Source: Peptostreptococcaceae bacterium
GTDB lineage: Bacteria; Bacillota; Clostridia; Peptostreptococcales; Filifactoraceae
Length of the DNA: 39,877 bases
Direction: 5' to 3'
NCBI GenBank assembly: GCA_030532905.1
Contig: JAUNKE010000016.1
Span: 1 to 39,877 of the forward strand
The notes under the pieces were generated by a model, which was not told the DNA's origin, searched no databases, and worked only from the letters and a program-made list of their open reading frames with translations. Positions 1 through 9,484 of the stretch are shown here, one piece after another. The position numbers were made by a program, and so were the translations under genes. Every line of letters begins with the position of its first letter. The first letter of the stretch is position 1.

Positions 1-121
1 ACCATTGTCCTTTTTGTCCTCGTCCCGCCGTTTTACCTTGTCCTGTCGCTGTACCACGACCAAGTCTTTTCTTCGGCTTGGTACCACCACCGGCTGCAGG
101 TTTTAAGCTGTGTAGTTTCAA
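1..121 (-). CDS. rplO: 50S ribosomal protein L15, N-terminal part
   Basis: L15 is a late-assembling 50S protein. Only the first 40 codons are present and the gene leaves the window at the left edge. The visible residues begin [11 protein letters not shown] and continue with the Gly/Arg/Lys-rich L15 N-terminus ([20 protein letters not shown]). The start is TTG at 121: AAGGAGG lies about 7 bases upstream and the conserved KLHSLKPA begins directly after it. No ATG is available there. It follows rpmD by 15 bases and is the last S10-spc gene seen. secY would be expected next, but is outside the window. Confidence 0.95.
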   Translation of the reverse strand, partial: MKLHSLKPAAGGGTKPKKRLGRGTATGQGKTAGRGQKGQW

Positions 122-136
122 TGTGTACACCTCCTT

Positions 137-310
137 CTAAGCTTCTTCTACTGTTACTAAATGTTTTACTACATTTATCATTCCTCTGATTTGAGGAGTA
201 TCTTGTTTCTCTACTACTTGCTCTCTCTTTTTCAGTCCCAGAGCAGCTAATGTCTTTCTTTGGTTAGGCTTTGTGCCTATCGGACTCTTAGATAGTTTTA
301 TCTTCAGCAC
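137..310 (-). CDS. rpmD: 50S ribosomal protein L30
   Basis: This small gene gives a 57-residue protein with the L30 pattern: [11 protein letters not shown] near the start, KTLAALGL in the middle, and a [11 protein letters not shown] helix near the end. Length is normal for bacterial L30. I chose GTG at 310 because AGGAGG is 9 bases upstream; an in-frame TTG at 316 is only 3 bases from the same site. It sits between rpsE and rplO, as in the canonical spc operon. L30 is not universal in bacteria, but is common in Firmicutes. Confidence 0.93.
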   Translation of the reverse strand: MLKIKLSKSPIGTKPNQRKTLAALGLKKREQVVEKQDTPQIRGMINVVKHLVTVEEA

Positions 311-323
311 TTGCAATTTCCTC

Positions 324-830
324 CTATCCTAAAAGTTCTTCTACTTTTTTCCCTCTTAGGGCTGCCACATCTTCAATCAATCTAAGTGATTTTAGACCGA
401 CCATTGTAGCATTTACCATATTTCGTGCATTGTTTGTTCCAAGAGATTTTGAACGAACATCTTTTAATCCCGCAAGCTCCAATACGGAACGCACAGGTCC
501 TCCCGCGATAACTCCCGTACCTTCTTTAGCCGGCATGATCAAAACATTTCCCGCTCCAAATCTTCCTTTGATTTGATGAGGAACGGTCGTTCCTACCATC
601 GGCACTTGAATCAGTGATTTTTTTGCATCTTCTTCGGCTTTACGAATCGCCTCAGGTACTTCCATCGCTTTTCCGGTTCCGATTCCGACATGTCCGTTGT
701 GGTCACCGCATACAACAAGTGCAGCAAATCTAAAGTTTCTTCCGCCTTTTACAACCTTCGTTACCCTTCTGATTTCGATAACTCTGGTCTCTATATCAAG
801 CTTACCTGCATCGATTGGCTTTTTATACAT
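324..830 (-). CDS. rpsE: 30S ribosomal protein S5
   Basis: S5 is a 30S protein near the decoding region that affects translational fidelity. The 168-residue product has the N-terminal spectinomycin-associated loop ([14 protein letters not shown], about residues 22-35). The double-stranded-RNA-binding-like domain follows ([20 protein letters not shown], about 46-65), and then the C-terminal domain ([13 protein letters not shown], about 109-121). The loop residues usually altered in spectinomycin-resistant strains look wild type. AGGAGG lies upstream of the ATG. The gene sits 17 bases after rplR in the canonical order. Confidence 0.98.
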   Translation of the reverse strand: MYKKPIDAGKLDIETRVIEIRRVTKVVKGGRNFRFAALVVCGDHNGHVGIGTGKAMEVPEAIRKAEEDAKKSLIQVPMVGTTVPHQIKGRFGAGNVLIMPAKEGTGVIAGGPVRSVLELAGLKDVRSKSLGTNNARNMVNATMVGLKSLRLIEDVAALRGKKVEELLG

Positions 831-847
831 CTGTTTTCCTCCTTCTC

Positions 848-1216
848 CTAGAATTCAAGTCCCGCTTCTCTTGCTCCGTTTGCCAGTTCCTGTATTCTTC
901 CGTGGTAAATATATCCGCCGCGGTCAAATACAACCACTTTGTATCCGCCTTCGATTGCTCTCTTGGCTACAAGTTCTCCAACTTTTTTAGCAGCTTCCTT
1001 GTTTCCCGTATTCTTTACCGCTGACTTGATTTCTTTGTCTAATGTAGAAGCAGAAGCCAGTGTTACTCTATTTACATCGTCAATTAGCTGTGCGTAGATA
1101 TGGTTTGTGCTTCTGAACACATTCAATCTCGGTCTTTCAGGAGTTCCAACTACGTTCTTACGCACTCTCTTGTGTCTTGCGATTCGGTTTGCGTTTTTAT
1201 CTATTTTTTTGAACAC
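848..1216 (-). CDS. rplR: 50S ribosomal protein L18
   Basis: L18 binds 5S rRNA together with L5 in the 50S central protuberance. The 122-residue product shows [33 protein letters not shown] at about 14-46 (described here by its core, [16 protein letters not shown]) and ends [10 protein letters not shown], the typical L18 C-terminus. The start is GTG at 1216, with AAGGAG about 10 bases upstream. It is one of several non-ATG starts in this part of the operon. Spacing to rplF is 20 bases. Confidence 0.97.
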   Translation of the reverse strand: MFKKIDKNANRIARHKRVRKNVVGTPERPRLNVFRSTNHIYAQLIDDVNRVTLASASTLDKEIKSAVKNTGNKEAAKKVGELVAKRAIEGGYKVVVFDRGGYIYHGRIQELANGAREAGLEF

Positions 1217-1236
1217 TATCTAATCACTCCTTTCGA

Positions 1237-1779
1237 TTATTTCTTACCTGTTTTTCCTTCTTTGCGTCTTACTCGCTCGCCTTCGTAACGAATTCCTTTG
1301 CCTTTATACGGCTCCGGCTCTCTCCAAGCGCGAATCTTCGCTGCGTAGTTTCCTACAAGTTGCTTGTTGATTCCTTTTACGATGATTTCCGTTTGTGAAG
1401 GAACTTCCGTTGTGATTCCTTCCGGATCTTCCATCTCTACCGGATGTGAGAATCCCAGACTCAGATTCAGCACTTTACCTTGTTTTGCTGCTCTGTATCC
1501 GACTCCTACCACTTGCAGTTTCTTCTCATATCCTTCCGTTACTCCGACAATCATATTGTTAAGCAGTGTTCTTGTAAGGCCGTGAAGTGATTTGTGCTTC
1601 TTCAGCTCGGATGGTCTCTCTACATTGATAACTCCGTCGGAAATGTTGATTTTCATCTCCGGGCTAAGCTGCTCTTGAAGCTGTCCCTTTGGTCCTTTTA
1701 CTACTGCATAGTTATTTTCGTCCAGTTTTATTTCAACGCCTGCCGGCACTGTGATTGGTTTTAGTCCTATTCTTGACAT
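1237..1779 (-). CDS. rplF: 50S ribosomal protein L6
   Basis: L6 lies near the GTPase-associated centre of the 50S subunit. The 180-residue protein begins MSRIGLKPI and contains the duplicated L6 fold, with VVGVGYRA (about 91-98) and [18 protein letters not shown]. It ends in the basic tail [25 protein letters not shown]. Length matches the family. The ATG follows AAGGAGGTGCGCCTAA. It lies between rpsH and rplR. Confidence 0.98.
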   Translation of the reverse strand: MSRIGLKPITVPAGVEIKLDENNYAVVKGPKGQLQEQLSPEMKINISDGVINVERPSELKKHKSLHGLTRTLLNNMIVGVTEGYEKKLQVVGVGYRAAKQGKVLNLSLGFSHPVEMEDPEGITTEVPSQTEIIVKGINKQLVGNYAAKIRAWREPEPYKGKGIRYEGERVRRKEGKTGKK

Positions 1780-1804
1780 TTAGGCGCACCTCCTTCTTTG
1801 CTTA

Positions 1805-2203
1805 TTACCAAACGTAGCAGATTACCTCTCCGCCGATTCCAAGCTCTCTCGCTTGTTTGTCTGTTAGTATTCCTTTTGAAGTGGAAATAATTGATATTCC
1901 GATTCCGTTCAGTACCTTCGGTACGGAATCTCTATCTGCATAAACTCTCATTCCCGGCTTGGAAATTCTCTTTAGTCCCGTAATGACTCTCTCGCCGGTT
2001 TTTCCGTATTTCAATTGTAGTCTGATCAGTCCTTGCTTTCCATCTTCGATTACATCGTAACCTTTGATAAATCCTTCTTCAAGAAGTATTCTTGCTATTT
2101 CTTTTTTTATATTTGAAGCAGGTACATCCACATTTTCGTGCTTTGCAGTATTTGCATTTCTCACGCGTGTCAGCATATCTGCTATCGGATCTGTCATTGT
2201 CAT
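1805..2203 (-). CDS. rpsH: 30S ribosomal protein S8
   Basis: S8 is a primary 16S rRNA-binding protein. The 132-residue product starts [18 protein letters not shown] and ends [11 protein letters not shown], both diagnostic of S8. The [13 protein letters not shown] motif near the C-terminus is the conserved RNA-binding part. AGGAGG lies 9 bases before the first ATG; a second in-frame ATG two codons later is less well placed. In E. coli S8 autoregulates the spc operon; whether it does so here cannot be seen. Confidence 0.98.
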   Translation of the reverse strand: MTMTDPIADMLTRVRNANTAKHENVDVPASNIKKEIARILLEEGFIKGYDVIEDGKQGLIRLQLKYGKTGERVITGLKRISKPGMRVYADRDSVPKVLNGIGISIISTSKGILTDKQARELGIGGEVICYVW

Positions 2204-2229
2204 TATTACTTACCTCCTTTGTTCTAATA

Positions 2230-2415
2230 TTACCAGCTCGCTTTTCGAACTCCCGGTATTTGTCCCTTGTATGCTAATTCTCTAAAGCATATACGGCATA
2301 TTCCAAATCTTTTTAGAACTGCATGAGGTCTTCCGCATAGGCTACATCTCGTATATTCTCTAGTTGGATATTTTTGCTTTTTTTGTTGCTTAAGCACCAT
2401 CGCTTTTCTTGCCAC
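2230..2415 (-). CDS. rpsN: 30S ribosomal protein S14, zinc-binding type Z
   Basis: This is the short (61-residue) S14 with an intact zinc ribbon. Cysteines at 24, 27, 40 and 43 form CxxC-x12-CxxC. Firmicutes often carry this C+ form, sometimes with a second zinc-free copy elsewhere. The C-terminus [11 protein letters not shown] is classical. The start is GTG at 2415, with AGGAGG about 9 bases upstream; the protein reads [10 protein letters not shown]. It sits between rplE and rpsH. A second zinc-independent S14 is not in this window. Confidence 0.97.
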   Translation of the reverse strand: MARKAMVLKQQKKQKYPTREYTRCSLCGRPHAVLKRFGICRICFRELAYKGQIPGVRKASW

Positions 2416-2430
2416 GCTATTTACCTCCTA

Positions 2431-2973
2431 TTACTTTGCAAAAGGCATTCCGTAAAGTTTCAACAACTCTCTTGCCTCTTCGTCTGTTTTTGCAGTAGTT
2501 ACGAAGATGATGTCCATCCCTCTTACCGCATCTACCTTATCATATTCTATTTCAGGGAATATCAGCTGCTCTTTGATTCCTAGCGCATAGTTTCCTCTAC
2601 CGTCAAAGCTGTCTTTGTTTACTCCTCTAAAGTCACGAACTCGTGGCAGCGAAATGTTGATTAGCTTATCAACAAAGTGAAGCATCATATCACCTCTGAG
2701 TGTAACTTTCGCTCCGACAGACATTCCTTCTCTCAATTTGAAGTTCGCTACGGATTTTCTCGCCTTCGTTACAACCGCTTTTTGTCCGGTGATTGCTTCC
2801 AACTCCGCTACCGCTACATCCAAAACTTTTGCATTGTCTCTTGCTTCGCCAAGTCCCATATTGATAACTACTTTTTCCAATTTAGGAATTTCCATTACAT
2901 TTTTGTAACCGAATTTCTCCATCATTCCTTTTGCTATTTCACTTTTGTATATCTCTCTAAGTCTTGAAGCCAT
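2431..2973 (-). CDS. rplE: 50S ribosomal protein L5
   Basis: L5 binds 5S rRNA and contacts the P-site tRNA. The 180-residue product has [11 protein letters not shown] (about 34-44), [22 protein letters not shown] (about 62-83, core TGQKPxxTKAKKSIAxFKxREG), and the [11 protein letters not shown] motif. It ends GMPFAK. Length is typical. AGGAGG lies upstream of the ATG. It is placed between rplX and rpsN, as expected for the spc cluster. Confidence 0.98.
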   Translation of the reverse strand: MASRLREIYKSEIAKGMMEKFGYKNVMEIPKLEKVVINMGLGEARDNAKVLDVAVAELEAITGQKAVVTKARKSVANFKLREGMSVGAKVTLRGDMMLHFVDKLINISLPRVRDFRGVNKDSFDGRGNYALGIKEQLIFPEIEYDKVDAVRGMDIIFVTTAKTDEEARELLKLYGMPFAK

Positions 2974-2994
2974 CTCTTTGCCTCCTTTCCCTTA

Positions 2995-3300
2995 TTATAA
3001 TTTTTCGCCTGATTTCTTGGAAATTCTAACTTTCTTTCCATTTTCAATCTTTGTTGAAACTCTCGTTCCTTTGCCCGCTTTTGCATCGAAAAGCATTACA
3101 TTGGAGCAATGAATCGGAGCTTCTTTTTTGATAAGTCCACCTTGTTGGTGCTCTTTGTTCGGCTTTTGGTGTTTTACTACCATGTTCACGCCCTCAACAA
3201 CTACACGATCTTGCTTCGGTAGCGCGAACAGCACTTTACCTTTTTTGCCTTTATCTTTTCCGCTGATTACTACTACGGTATCTCCAGTTTTAATATGCAT
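2995..3300 (-). CDS. rplX: 50S ribosomal protein L24
   Basis: L24 starts 50S assembly. The 101-residue product has the KOW motif at its N-terminus ([20 protein letters not shown], about residues 4-23) and the [10 protein letters not shown] segment after it. I chose ATG at 3300 (MHIKTGD) because AGGAGG lies 7 bases upstream; an ATG 36 bases further upstream has no such site and would add residues foreign to L24. It follows rplN by 16 bases. Confidence 0.97.
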   Translation of the reverse strand: MHIKTGDTVVVISGKDKGKKGKVLFALPKQDRVVVEGVNMVVKHQKPNKEHQQGGLIKKEAPIHCSNVMLFDAKAGKGTRVSTKIENGKKVRISKKSGEKL

Positions 3301-3316
3301 TCTGACACCTCCTTGA

Positions 3317-3685
3317 TTATAGAACTTCTGGTGCAAGTGAAATTATTTTCATAAATTGCTTGTCTCTCAGTTCTCTCGCAACTGGTCCGAAAATACGAGT
3401 TCCCATTGGAGACTTGTCGTCCTTTATAATTACTGCCGCATTCTCATCAAATTTTACATAAGAGCCGTCTTTTCTACGAACTCCCTGCTTCGTTCTCACT
3501 AATACAGCCTTTACTACTTTACCTTTTTTTACAACTCCCCCGGGTGTTGTGCTTTTAACAGAACAAACTACTACGTCCCCGATATTTCCTGACTTTCTAG
3601 TCGATCCGCCAAGTACTCTTATTACAAGAAGTTCTTTTGCACCCGAATTGTCTGCTACTCTAAGGCGTGATTCTTGTTGTACCAT
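3317..3685 (-). CDS. rplN: 50S ribosomal protein L14
   Basis: L14 forms part of an intersubunit bridge and is the target of the silencing factor RsfS. The 122-residue product starts [20 protein letters not shown], the family N-terminus, and has [13 protein letters not shown] (about 95-107). It ends [10 protein letters not shown]. All are characteristic. The ATG follows GGGAGG. In the canonical spc operon this is the first gene; here no obvious separate promoter is visible in the 24 bases before it. Confidence 0.98.
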   Translation of the reverse strand: MVQQESRLRVADNSGAKELLVIRVLGGSTRKSGNIGDVVVCSVKSTTPGGVVKKGKVVKAVLVRTKQGVRRKDGSYVKFDENAAVIIKDDKSPMGTRIFGPVARELRDKQFMKIISLAPEVL

Positions 3686-3709
3686 TACTGTGCCTCCCTT
3701 CTGCTAAAA

Positions 3710-3967
3710 TTATTCAGCAGCTCTTTCTATCACTTCAACTACTCTCCATCTCTTGTCTTTTGAAAGAGGGCGAGTCTCCATTATTTTAACGCGATCACCT
3801 TTGTTGCAGGTGTTGTTTTCGTCATGTGCTTTAAACTTGATGGTTCTCTTTACCGCTTTTCCGTAGAGTGGATGTCTTACAAACTCAACGATTGATACAA
3901 CAACGGTCTTGTCCATCTTGTCCGAAGTTACCATTCCGATTCTTGTCTTTCTATTTGCTCTTTCCAT
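3710..3967 (-). CDS. rpsQ: 30S ribosomal protein S17
   Basis: S17 is a primary 16S rRNA binder with an OB fold. The 85-residue product has [16 protein letters not shown] (about 12-27), [42 protein letters not shown] in its usual order, and an acidic end. Length is normal. AAGGAGG precedes the ATG. It follows rpmC by 17 bases and is the last gene of the S10 part. Confidence 0.97.
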   Translation of the reverse strand: MERANRKTRIGMVTSDKMDKTVVVSIVEFVRHPLYGKAVKRTIKFKAHDENNTCNKGDRVKIMETRPLSKDKRWRVVEVIERAAE

Positions 3968-3984
3968 TTTGACCTCCTTCCAAT

Positions 3985-4179
3985 CTAGCTGTTACGCTGT
4001 TTCTCGTTTAAGAATGTTTTTACACGAGCTATGTCCTTTTTTACGAACTTCACTTGCAAAGGATTATCCAGTTGTCCTGTCGCTAGTTGGAATCTTAGGT
4101 TGAATAGTTCTGATTTTAGCTCTGTTAATTTAGCAGAAAGTTGTTCTGTTGTCATTTCTCTATATTTATTAGCTTTCAT
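3985..4179 (-). CDS. rpmC: 50S ribosomal protein L29
   Basis: L29 lies at the polypeptide exit tunnel, a docking site for SRP and trigger factor. The 64-residue product ([14 protein letters not shown]...) has the two-helix pattern, with [16 protein letters not shown] in the middle and [11 protein letters not shown] at the end. I chose ATG at 4179, which overlaps the rplP stop by 11 bases and suggests coupled translation. Another in-frame ATG at 4203 lies deeper in rplP and would add eight residues not typical of L29. Confidence 0.93.
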   Translation of the reverse strand: MKANKYREMTTEQLSAKLTELKSELFNLRFQLATGQLDNPLQVKFVKKDIARVKTFLNEKQRNS

Positions 4180-4612
4180 TTGCTTCACCAACCTTTTCTT
4201 CAAAGTCTGCTTTTGTCACAAACTTACACTTCACAGGAAGTTTATGCATCGCAAGACGCATCGCTTCTCTCGCTTTGTCCTCAGGTACTCCTGAAAGCTC
4301 AAACATTACTCTTCCCGGTTTTACTACCGCTACCCAGTACTCCGGTGAACCCTTTCCGGCTCCCATACGAGTTTCTGCTGGTTTTTGTGTGATCGGCTTG
4401 TGTGGGAATATTTTTATCCACACCTTTCCGCCTCTACGAATATATCTATTGATTGCGATACGCGCCGCTTCGATTTGGTTTGCTGTAATCCATGACGGCT
4501 CTAGCGCTACTAGGCCATAATCGCCGTAAGTGATGGTATTTCCTTTGGTTGCTTTTCCGGCCATGTGACCTCTATGCACTCTACGACGCTTTACTCTTTT
4601 TGGCATTAACAT
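4169..4612 (-). CDS. rplP: 50S ribosomal protein L16
   Basis: L16 helps form the A-site side of the peptidyl transferase region. The 147-residue product begins [15 protein letters not shown], has the conserved [22 protein letters not shown] segment (about 92-113), and ends with a short extra acidic tail ([10 protein letters not shown]). The ATG at 4612 has AGGAGG 9 bases upstream. The gene overlaps rpmC by 11 bases. Confidence 0.97.
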   Translation of the reverse strand: MLMPKRVKRRRVHRGHMAGKATKGNTITYGDYGLVALEPSWITANQIEAARIAINRYIRRGGKVWIKIFPHKPITQKPAETRMGAGKGSPEYWVAVVKPGRVMFELSGVPEDKAREAMRLAMHKLPVKCKFVTKADFEEKVGEANES

Positions 4613-4638
4613 TGATATGTTCCTCCTTCCAATAAGGT

Positions 4639-5427
4639 TTATTCTTGCTCTTGTCTCGGAGCTCTTTCCGCTCTAGGCTTACGAGGTGCTCTTCCGCCTT
4701 TTTTATCTTTGTCATCAAATCTTCTTTTTTTGCCTCTTCCGGCTTCTTTCGGTTGCTCCAAAGGCTGATCGAATGTTCTTGTAGATGTTTTCTTGCCCGG
4801 CAAAATTTCTCCATTTGATATCCAAACTTTTACACCAAGCTTTCCATAAGTCGTATCCGCTTCCGCAAATCCGTAGCTTATATCCGCTCTAAGTGTATGA
4901 AGAGGCACATTTCCTTCCGCATATCCCTCGGTTCTCGCCATCTCCGCGCCACCAAGTCGTCCGGATGTGGAAACTTTGATTCCTACCGCTCCGGCTTTCA
5001 TCGCTCTTTGCATTGCCTGCTTCATCGCTCTTCTGAACGCGATTCGTCTTTCAAGCGCCGTTGCGATGCTCTCTGCAACAAGCTGTGCATCTTTTTCCGG
5101 TCTTTGCACTTCCTGTACGCTTACATTGATTGATTTTCCTTTTGCAAGCTTTTGAATATCTTTTTTGATTTCTTCGATTCCCTGACCGCTCTTACCAATC
5201 ACCATTCCCGGCTTTGCGCACCAGATGAAAAGATTGATTTTGTCGTTCATTCTCTCGATTTCTATCTTAGCTACTCCTGCAAGGTATAGCTTCTTCTTTA
5301 CAAACTCACGAATAACAGCATCTTCCTTGATTAGAGCTGCCATCTCGCCTTTTTTTGGAAACCATCTGGAATCCCAGTTTTTGTTGACTCCGACTCTAAG
5401 TCCATGAGGGTTTACCTTTTGACCCAT
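4639..5427 (-). CDS. rpsC: 30S ribosomal protein S3, with a long charged C-terminal tail
   Basis: S3 lines the mRNA entry channel of the 30S subunit. The N-terminus [14 protein letters not shown], the type-2 KH domain with [18 protein letters not shown] (about 74-91), and the C-terminal domain with [19 protein letters not shown] and [12 protein letters not shown] identify it. At 262 residues it is longer than the usual 210-235. The last 40 or so residues are a low-complexity Lys/Arg/Glu/Pro-rich tail. Such tails occur in several Firmicutes; no function can be read from it. AGGAGG precedes the ATG. Confidence 0.98.
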   Translation of the reverse strand: MGQKVNPHGLRVGVNKNWDSRWFPKKGEMAALIKEDAVIREFVKKKLYLAGVAKIEIERMNDKINLFIWCAKPGMVIGKSGQGIEEIKKDIQKLAKGKSINVSVQEVQRPEKDAQLVAESIATALERRIAFRRAMKQAMQRAMKAGAVGIKVSTSGRLGGAEMARTEGYAEGNVPLHTLRADISYGFAEADTTYGKLGVKVWISNGEILPGKKTSTRTFDQPLEQPKEAGRGKKRRFDDKDKKGGRAPRKPRAERAPRQEQE

Positions 5428-5437
5428 GCTATTCCTC

Positions 5438-5770
5438 CTATCTTTCTCTCACTGTTACACCAATGTGGCTTGTTCTCTTACGAATGCCGGTTGCTCTACC
5501 TTGCGCTCTTGGCATAAATCTCTTTAGAGTTGGTCCTTGGTTTGCATATATTTCTGCTACATATAGCTTTTCTCTATCCATGCTGTTATTATTCTCTGCA
5601 TTTGCTGCTGCCGAGTTAATAACTTTTGCTATTACACTTGCACTTTTGTTCGGCATATATTTCAGTATTGCTACTGCTTCTTCTACGCTTTTTCCTCTAA
5701 CCAGTGAGCAAATATATCCCGCTTTTCTCGGTGACATTCTCACATATTTCGCTATTGCTTTAGCTTCCAT
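5438..5770 (-). CDS. rplV: 50S ribosomal protein L22
   Basis: L22 extends a beta-hairpin into the peptide exit tunnel near the macrolide site. The 110-residue product has [29 protein letters not shown] (core SPRKA...RGK) near the start, and the hairpin [18 protein letters not shown] at about 86-103, which looks intact, with no insertion or deletion. It ends [16 protein letters not shown] precedes the ATG. It is 10 bases upstream of rpsC. Confidence 0.97.
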   Translation of the reverse strand: MEAKAIAKYVRMSPRKAGYICSLVRGKSVEEAVAILKYMPNKSASVIAKVINSAAANAENNNSMDREKLYVAEIYANQGPTLKRFMPRAQGRATGIRKRTSHIGVTVRER

Positions 5771-5799
5771 TTATTAACCTCCTTCCGTAAATCAGGAAT

Positions 5800-6081
5800 T
5801 TATTTTCTTTTTGAAGATCTGTCGTCGTCCTTGTGGCCTTTGAATGTTCTCGTTGGAACAAATTCACCCAACTTGTGTCCTACCATATCCTCCGTTACAT
5901 ACACAGGTACATGTTTTCTTCCGTCATGTACTGCAATTGTATGTCCCACGAACTCAGGGAATATTGTTGATGATCTCGACCATGTTTTTACGACAGCCTT
6001 ATCATTTTTTTCGTTCATTGCTACTATCTTCTTATAAAGTCCTTCGTGTACGAAAGGTCCTTTTTTAGATGATCTTCCCAT
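5800..6081 (-). CDS. rpsS: 30S ribosomal protein S19
   Basis: S19 sits in the 30S head and contacts S13. The 93-residue product starts [18 protein letters not shown], has the motif [22 protein letters not shown] (core WSRxSxIxPxxVGxTIxVHNG) and [16 protein letters not shown] near its end. Length is normal. AAAGGAGG precedes the ATG. It follows rplB by 22 bases, in canonical order. Confidence 0.98.
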   Translation of the reverse strand: MGRSSKKGPFVHEGLYKKIVAMNEKNDKAVVKTWSRSSTIFPEFVGHTIAVHDGRKHVPVYVTEDMVGHKLGEFVPTRTFKGHKDDDRSSKRK

Positions 6082-6103
6082 TATGAAATCCTCCTTTCAG
6101 GCT

Positions 6104-6934
6104 CTATTTCTTTCTTCTTGATACTATCATGCTGCTTGATGCTTTTTTCTTCTTTCTGGTCTTGTAACCAAGTGCCGGTTTACCCCAAGGTGTAACCGGT
6201 GTAGGTCGTCCGATTGGCGCTCTACCTTCACCACCACCATGTGGATGGTCATTCGGGTTCATTACGGAACCGCGAACGGTTGGTCGAATACCCATATGTC
6301 TTTTTCTGCCGGCTTTACCGATTACCACATTCGCATGTTCGATATTTCCGACTTGTCCAATCGTAGCTTTGCACTCTGCATTGATATATCTCATTTCGCC
6401 TGACGGAAGTCTTAGCAGTGCGTTCTTTCCTTCTTTTGCCATAAGCTGTGCGGACACGCCTGCAGATCTTACAAGCTGCGCACCTTTTCCGGCTTTCATT
6501 TCGATATTGTGAATCAATGTACCTACCGGAAGGTCTTTCAGTTTCAACGCGTTACCCACTTTGATGTCGGCACCTTCTCCGGATACAATCTTATCGCCCA
6601 CTTTTAAGCCGACCGGTGCAAGAATGTATCTCTTCTCGCCGTCAACATAGTGAAGCAACGCGATGTTTGCACTTCTGTTCGGATCATACTCGATTCCTGC
6701 AACCACTGCCGGAATTTGATCTTTATCTCTCTTAAAGTCGATAATTCTATATTTTCTTTTTGCTCCGCCGCCGCGATGACGAACTGTTATTTTTCCTCTT
6801 GAGTTTCTACCTGCGTTTTTCTTTAGTGTAGCAAGTAGCGACTTCTCCGGCTCGTGCTTTGTAATTTCATCTGATTTTAGTACGGTTAGGGTTCTTAAAC
6901 CAGGTGAAGTCGGTCTATATTTTTTTATAGCCAT
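6104..6934 (-). CDS. rplB: 50S ribosomal protein L2
   Basis: L2 is one of the most conserved 50S proteins and is needed for subunit association and peptidyl transfer. The 276-residue product begins [14 protein letters not shown], has the [10 protein letters not shown] patch at about 54-63, and the signature [19 protein letters not shown] near residue 225, which holds the conserved histidine. It ends in a basic tail. Length is typical. AGGAGGG precedes the ATG. Confidence 0.99.
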   Translation of the reverse strand: MAIKKYRPTSPGLRTLTVLKSDEITKHEPEKSLLATLKKNAGRNSRGKITVRHRGGGAKRKYRIIDFKRDKDQIPAVVAGIEYDPNRSANIALLHYVDGEKRYILAPVGLKVGDKIVSGEGADIKVGNALKLKDLPVGTLIHNIEMKAGKGAQLVRSAGVSAQLMAKEGKNALLRLPSGEMRYINAECKATIGQVGNIEHANVVIGKAGRKRHMGIRPTVRGSVMNPNDHPHGGGEGRAPIGRPTPVTPWGKPALGYKTRKKKKASSSMIVSRRKK

Positions 6935-6949
6935 TTGCTTACCCTCCTA

Positions 6950-7234
6950 TTAAATACTAAAGAACTCTATTTCTTTACTTGCAGGAGTCAATGATACGAT
7001 TGCTTTTTTGTATGAAGATGTCTTTCCGACATTTCTTCCCATTCTTTTTGTCTTTCCTGCATAGTTCATTGTGTTAACATTTTTAACTTCCACCTTGAAG
7101 ATTTCTTCAACGGCGTTTTTGATTTGTGTCTTGTTTGCACTCTTGTGTACAATGAAAGTGTACTTCTTGTCTTGTGCGTCGATCATACTTTGCTCCGTAA
7201 TGACCGGTCTAATCAATATATCTTGCGCTAGCAT
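6950..7234 (-). CDS. rplW: 50S ribosomal protein L23
   Basis: L23 lies at the tunnel exit and is the main dock for trigger factor and SRP. The 94-residue product has [13 protein letters not shown] at the start, [32 protein letters not shown] (core NKxxIKxAVExxFxVKVxxVNT) in the middle, and a basic loop [19 protein letters not shown]. Its ATG shares one base with the rplD stop (TAATG), and its ribosome binding site GAGGAGG lies inside the end of rplD. The two genes are translationally coupled. Confidence 0.97.
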   Translation of the reverse strand: MLAQDILIRPVITEQSMIDAQDKKYTFIVHKSANKTQIKNAVEEIFKVEVKNVNTMNYAGKTKRMGRNVGKTSSYKKAIVSLTPASKEIEFFSI

Positions 7235-7857
7235 TATGCGTACACCTCCTCAACTTTTTTAACTGCATTCTTTGTAATAACAAGAGTATCCGCATTCACA
7301 ATATCATATACATTCAATGTATTGACAAAGGAAACTTTTACTCCCGGAATATTTCTTCCCGACTTTACCACCGATGGAGCATTTTCCGCTGTGACCACCA
7401 ATGCTTTTTTGCCGGCATTCAGTGCATTCAACGCACCCGCAAAAGTTTTTGTCTTCGGTGCATCCATTGCGAATTCATCCACAACGATAATTTCACCATT
7501 TTCCACTTTTGAAGTAAGCGCCGATTTCATCGCCAGTCTTCTTACCTTCTTAGGCACTGTGTAGCTGTAATCTCTCGGCTTCGGTGCAAATACGATTCCG
7601 CCACCTTTCCATTGTGGTGAACGAATGCTACCCTGTCTTGCTCTACCAGTTCCTTTTTGTCTCCATGGCTTTCTTCCTCCGCCGCGAACCTCAGCTCTTG
7701 TCTTTGAGGACTGAGTTCCCTGTCTTTGGTTTGCCAAGTAGTTCTTAATCACTTCATATACTGCATGCTCGTTGATTTCAACTCCGAACACTGCGCTTGT
7801 CAATTCTATTTCATCAACTTTCTTACCGTTTAGATCTAATACATCAACTTTAGGCAT
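7234..7857 (-). CDS. rplD: 50S ribosomal protein L4
   Basis: L4 has a globular rRNA-binding domain and a loop reaching into the exit tunnel. In enterobacteria it also represses the S10 operon. The 207-residue product shows the loop signature [37 protein letters not shown] at about 52-88 (core [20 protein letters not shown]), then [22 protein letters not shown] precedes the ATG. Whether L4 binds the leader seen upstream of rpsJ here is not known. Confidence 0.98.
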   Translation of the reverse strand: MPKVDVLDLNGKKVDEIELTSAVFGVEINEHAVYEVIKNYLANQRQGTQSSKTRAEVRGGGRKPWRQKGTGRARQGSIRSPQWKGGGIVFAPKPRDYSYTVPKKVRRLAMKSALTSKVENGEIIVVDEFAMDAPKTKTFAGALNALNAGKKALVVTAENAPSVVKSGRNIPGVKVSFVNTLNVYDIVNADTLVITKNAVKKVEEVYA

Positions 7858-7880
7858 TTTCTACTCCTCCTTTCCTTGCA

Positions 7881-8507
7881 TTAACCTTTGATGGCTTTCT
7901 TAACTACTACCAAGCCCTTCTTAGGTCCTGGAATCGCTCCTTTGATTAGAAGAAGATTGTTTTCAACATCAATCTTTACAATTTCCAGATTTTGGATAGT
8001 TACTCTTTCCGCTCCCATATGTCCCGCAAGCTTTTTACCTTTGTAAACTCTTGACGGATCGGATGCGGCTCCCATGGAACCAGGTCCTCTGTGATATCTT
8101 GAACCATGGCTCATCGGTCCTCTGTGCTGATTGTGTCTCTTAATCGGTCCCTGGAACCCTTTACCTTTTGAAGTTCCCGTTACATCAACCTTCTCACCTT
8201 CTGCAAAGATGCTTACATTGATTTCCTGTGCAAGTGCAAAATCCTGAGCATTTTCCGTTCTGAATTCTTTAACATGTCTTTTCAGACCAACGCCCGCTTT
8301 TGCAAAATGTCCTTTTTGTGGTTTGTTCAGCAATTTTTCTCTCACATCGCCGAATCCCACTTGTACTGCCTCATACCCGTCATTCTCAACGGATTTCAGT
8401 TGTGTTACAACCATCGGTCCTGCCTCAACAACGGTTACCGGAACAATCACTCCGGCATCAGTAAAAATTTGAGTCATTCCCAGTTTTTTTCCTAAAATAC
8501 CTTTCAT
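7881..8507 (-). CDS. rplC: 50S ribosomal protein L3
   Basis: L3 reaches the peptidyl transferase centre. The 208-residue product begins [15 protein letters not shown], and has [17 protein letters not shown] (about 128-144), then [17 protein letters not shown] and [13 protein letters not shown], all family hallmarks. Length is typical. AAAGGAGG precedes the ATG. It follows rpsJ across an 86-base spacer that contains two small hairpins, the largest gap inside this operon. Confidence 0.98.
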   Translation of the reverse strand: MKGILGKKLGMTQIFTDAGVIVPVTVVEAGPMVVTQLKSVENDGYEAVQVGFGDVREKLLNKPQKGHFAKAGVGLKRHVKEFRTENAQDFALAQEINVSIFAEGEKVDVTGTSKGKGFQGPIKRHNQHRGPMSHGSRYHRGPGSMGAASDPSRVYKGKKLAGHMGAERVTIQNLEIVKIDVENNLLLIKGAIPGPKKGLVVVKKAIKG

Positions 8508-8534
8508 TTTAGAAATCCTCCTTTTCTTACAGCG

Positions 8535-8575
8535 GATTGCTTTGCAATCATTCTAAGATAAGATACTATATCTTA
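8535..8575 (-). other. Two small hairpins in the rpsJ-rplC spacer
   Basis: GATTGC (8535-8540) and GCAATC (8544-8549) are perfect inverted repeats around a 3-base loop. TAAGATA (8554-8560) and TATCTTA (8569-8575) form a second stem with an 8-base loop. They lie in the only long gap of the operon (8508-8593). On the minus strand no T-run follows either stem, so they do not look like terminators. RNA processing or mRNA stability is a guess. Confidence 0.35.
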
Positions 8576-8593
8576 ATACCTTAACTTTTAATT

Positions 8594-8920
8594 TTAGTTA
8601 TGCTTATCGTTAAGCTTTACTTCCAGCTCCACGCCGGCAGCAATGTCCATTCTAATCAAACTATCAACTGTTTTCGGTCCCGGATTCGAGATTTCAATCA
8701 GTCTCTTGTGAGTTCTGATTTCGAATTGCTCTCTGGAATCCTTGTACTTATGAACCGCTCTTAGAATTGTGATGATTTGCTTCTCTGTCGGTAGAGGAAT
8801 TGGTCCCGCTACGGAAGCACCTGACGCCTTCGCAGTTTCCACCACCTTCTGAGCAGCTTCGTCCAAGATTTTGTGGTCATAAGACTTCAGTCTGATTTTG
8901 ATTTTTTGGTTTTTTGACAT
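8594..8920 (-). CDS. rpsJ: 30S ribosomal protein S10
   Basis: S10 is a 30S head protein and, in many bacteria, also the NusE partner in antitermination. The 108-residue product has [26 protein letters not shown] at the start (core IRxRLKAxDHxxLD), then [39 protein letters not shown] (core GPxPLPT...THKR). It ends [13 protein letters not shown]. It is the first gene of the operon. AGGAGG lies 9 bases before the ATG. No tuf or fus gene precedes it, unlike many relatives. Confidence 0.98.
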   Translation of the reverse strand: MSKNQKIKIRLKSYDHKILDEAAQKVVETAKASGASVAGPIPLPTEKQIITILRAVHKYKDSREQFEIRTHKRLIEISNPGPKTVDSLIRMDIAAGVELEVKLNDKHN

Positions 8921-8935
8921 TGATTTTACCTCCTA

Positions 8936-9111
8936 TCGTACGATTCTCGTACGACCTAAGCCGAAAACTGTTCCGGGTGTTTCATACTTCCCCATAAAAA
9001 ACAGCCCAAAGGCTCAAAGTCGCAGCATTCTTGATGTTGCATACTCCACGGAAATTACCTGGTTTTCATCCAGCAACCTTCCATATCATCGCATTTTTTA
9101 CATAAACATAC
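8936..9111 (-). promoter_or_regulatory. Structured leader of the S10 operon
   Basis: About 190 bases of untranslated leader precede rpsJ. Read on the minus strand, CTGG...CCAG and an enclosing GTTGC...GCAAC could pair. A short AGCC/GGCT stem at 9003-9014 is followed by six T (8996-9001), like a weak terminator. Two copies of the palindrome TCGTACGA (8936-8943 and 8947-8954) form an 8-bp hairpin with a 3-base loop, ending one base from the AGGAGG of rpsJ. This suggests control by attenuation and/or access to the ribosome binding site; the effector is unknown. Confidence 0.5.
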
Positions 9112-9117
9112 TCAAGT

Positions 9118-9146
9118 ATTATACAACAAAAACAAATACATTTCAA
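9118..9146 (-). promoter_or_regulatory. Promoter of the S10 ribosomal operon
   Basis: On the minus strand TTGAAA (9141-9146) and TATAAT (9118-9123) are separated by exactly 17 bases, a near-consensus vegetative promoter. Transcription would start near 9111 and run into the rpsJ leader. Confidence 0.85.
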
Positions 9147-9484
9147 TAATTTTTTTTATTATTTTTCTCCGTCGCAAAATTTTTTTCAAAACCCGAGAGA
9201 AAAATTTCAGAGCTTTGCTTTTTTATAAGACTATAATAAGGAAGCGATACATTTTGTAAAAAGTTATAAGAGCTCTAGAATCAAAATTAAAAAATACACT
9301 TACCAGTAATCTATCAAAAATTGGTTTTTTAATAACAAACTGTTTCTCAGAAAAAACGAATAGACAAATTGTTTATATCAAAGTCATTCGAGAATAGCGC
9401 TATAGAAAAAACCATACAGTCAGAATTCATTTGATATCGTTCTCTCTATATATAAAAATTAAATATAAAAAAGCAGAAATTTAG
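9147..9484. other. AT-rich intergenic region without a recognisable gene
   Basis: This stretch lies between two divergent promoters. It is very AT-rich, and I see no credible reading frame with a ribosome binding site, no RNA gene and no strong hairpin. It may carry upstream elements that boost the S10 promoter, but nothing specific can be shown. Confidence 0.5.
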
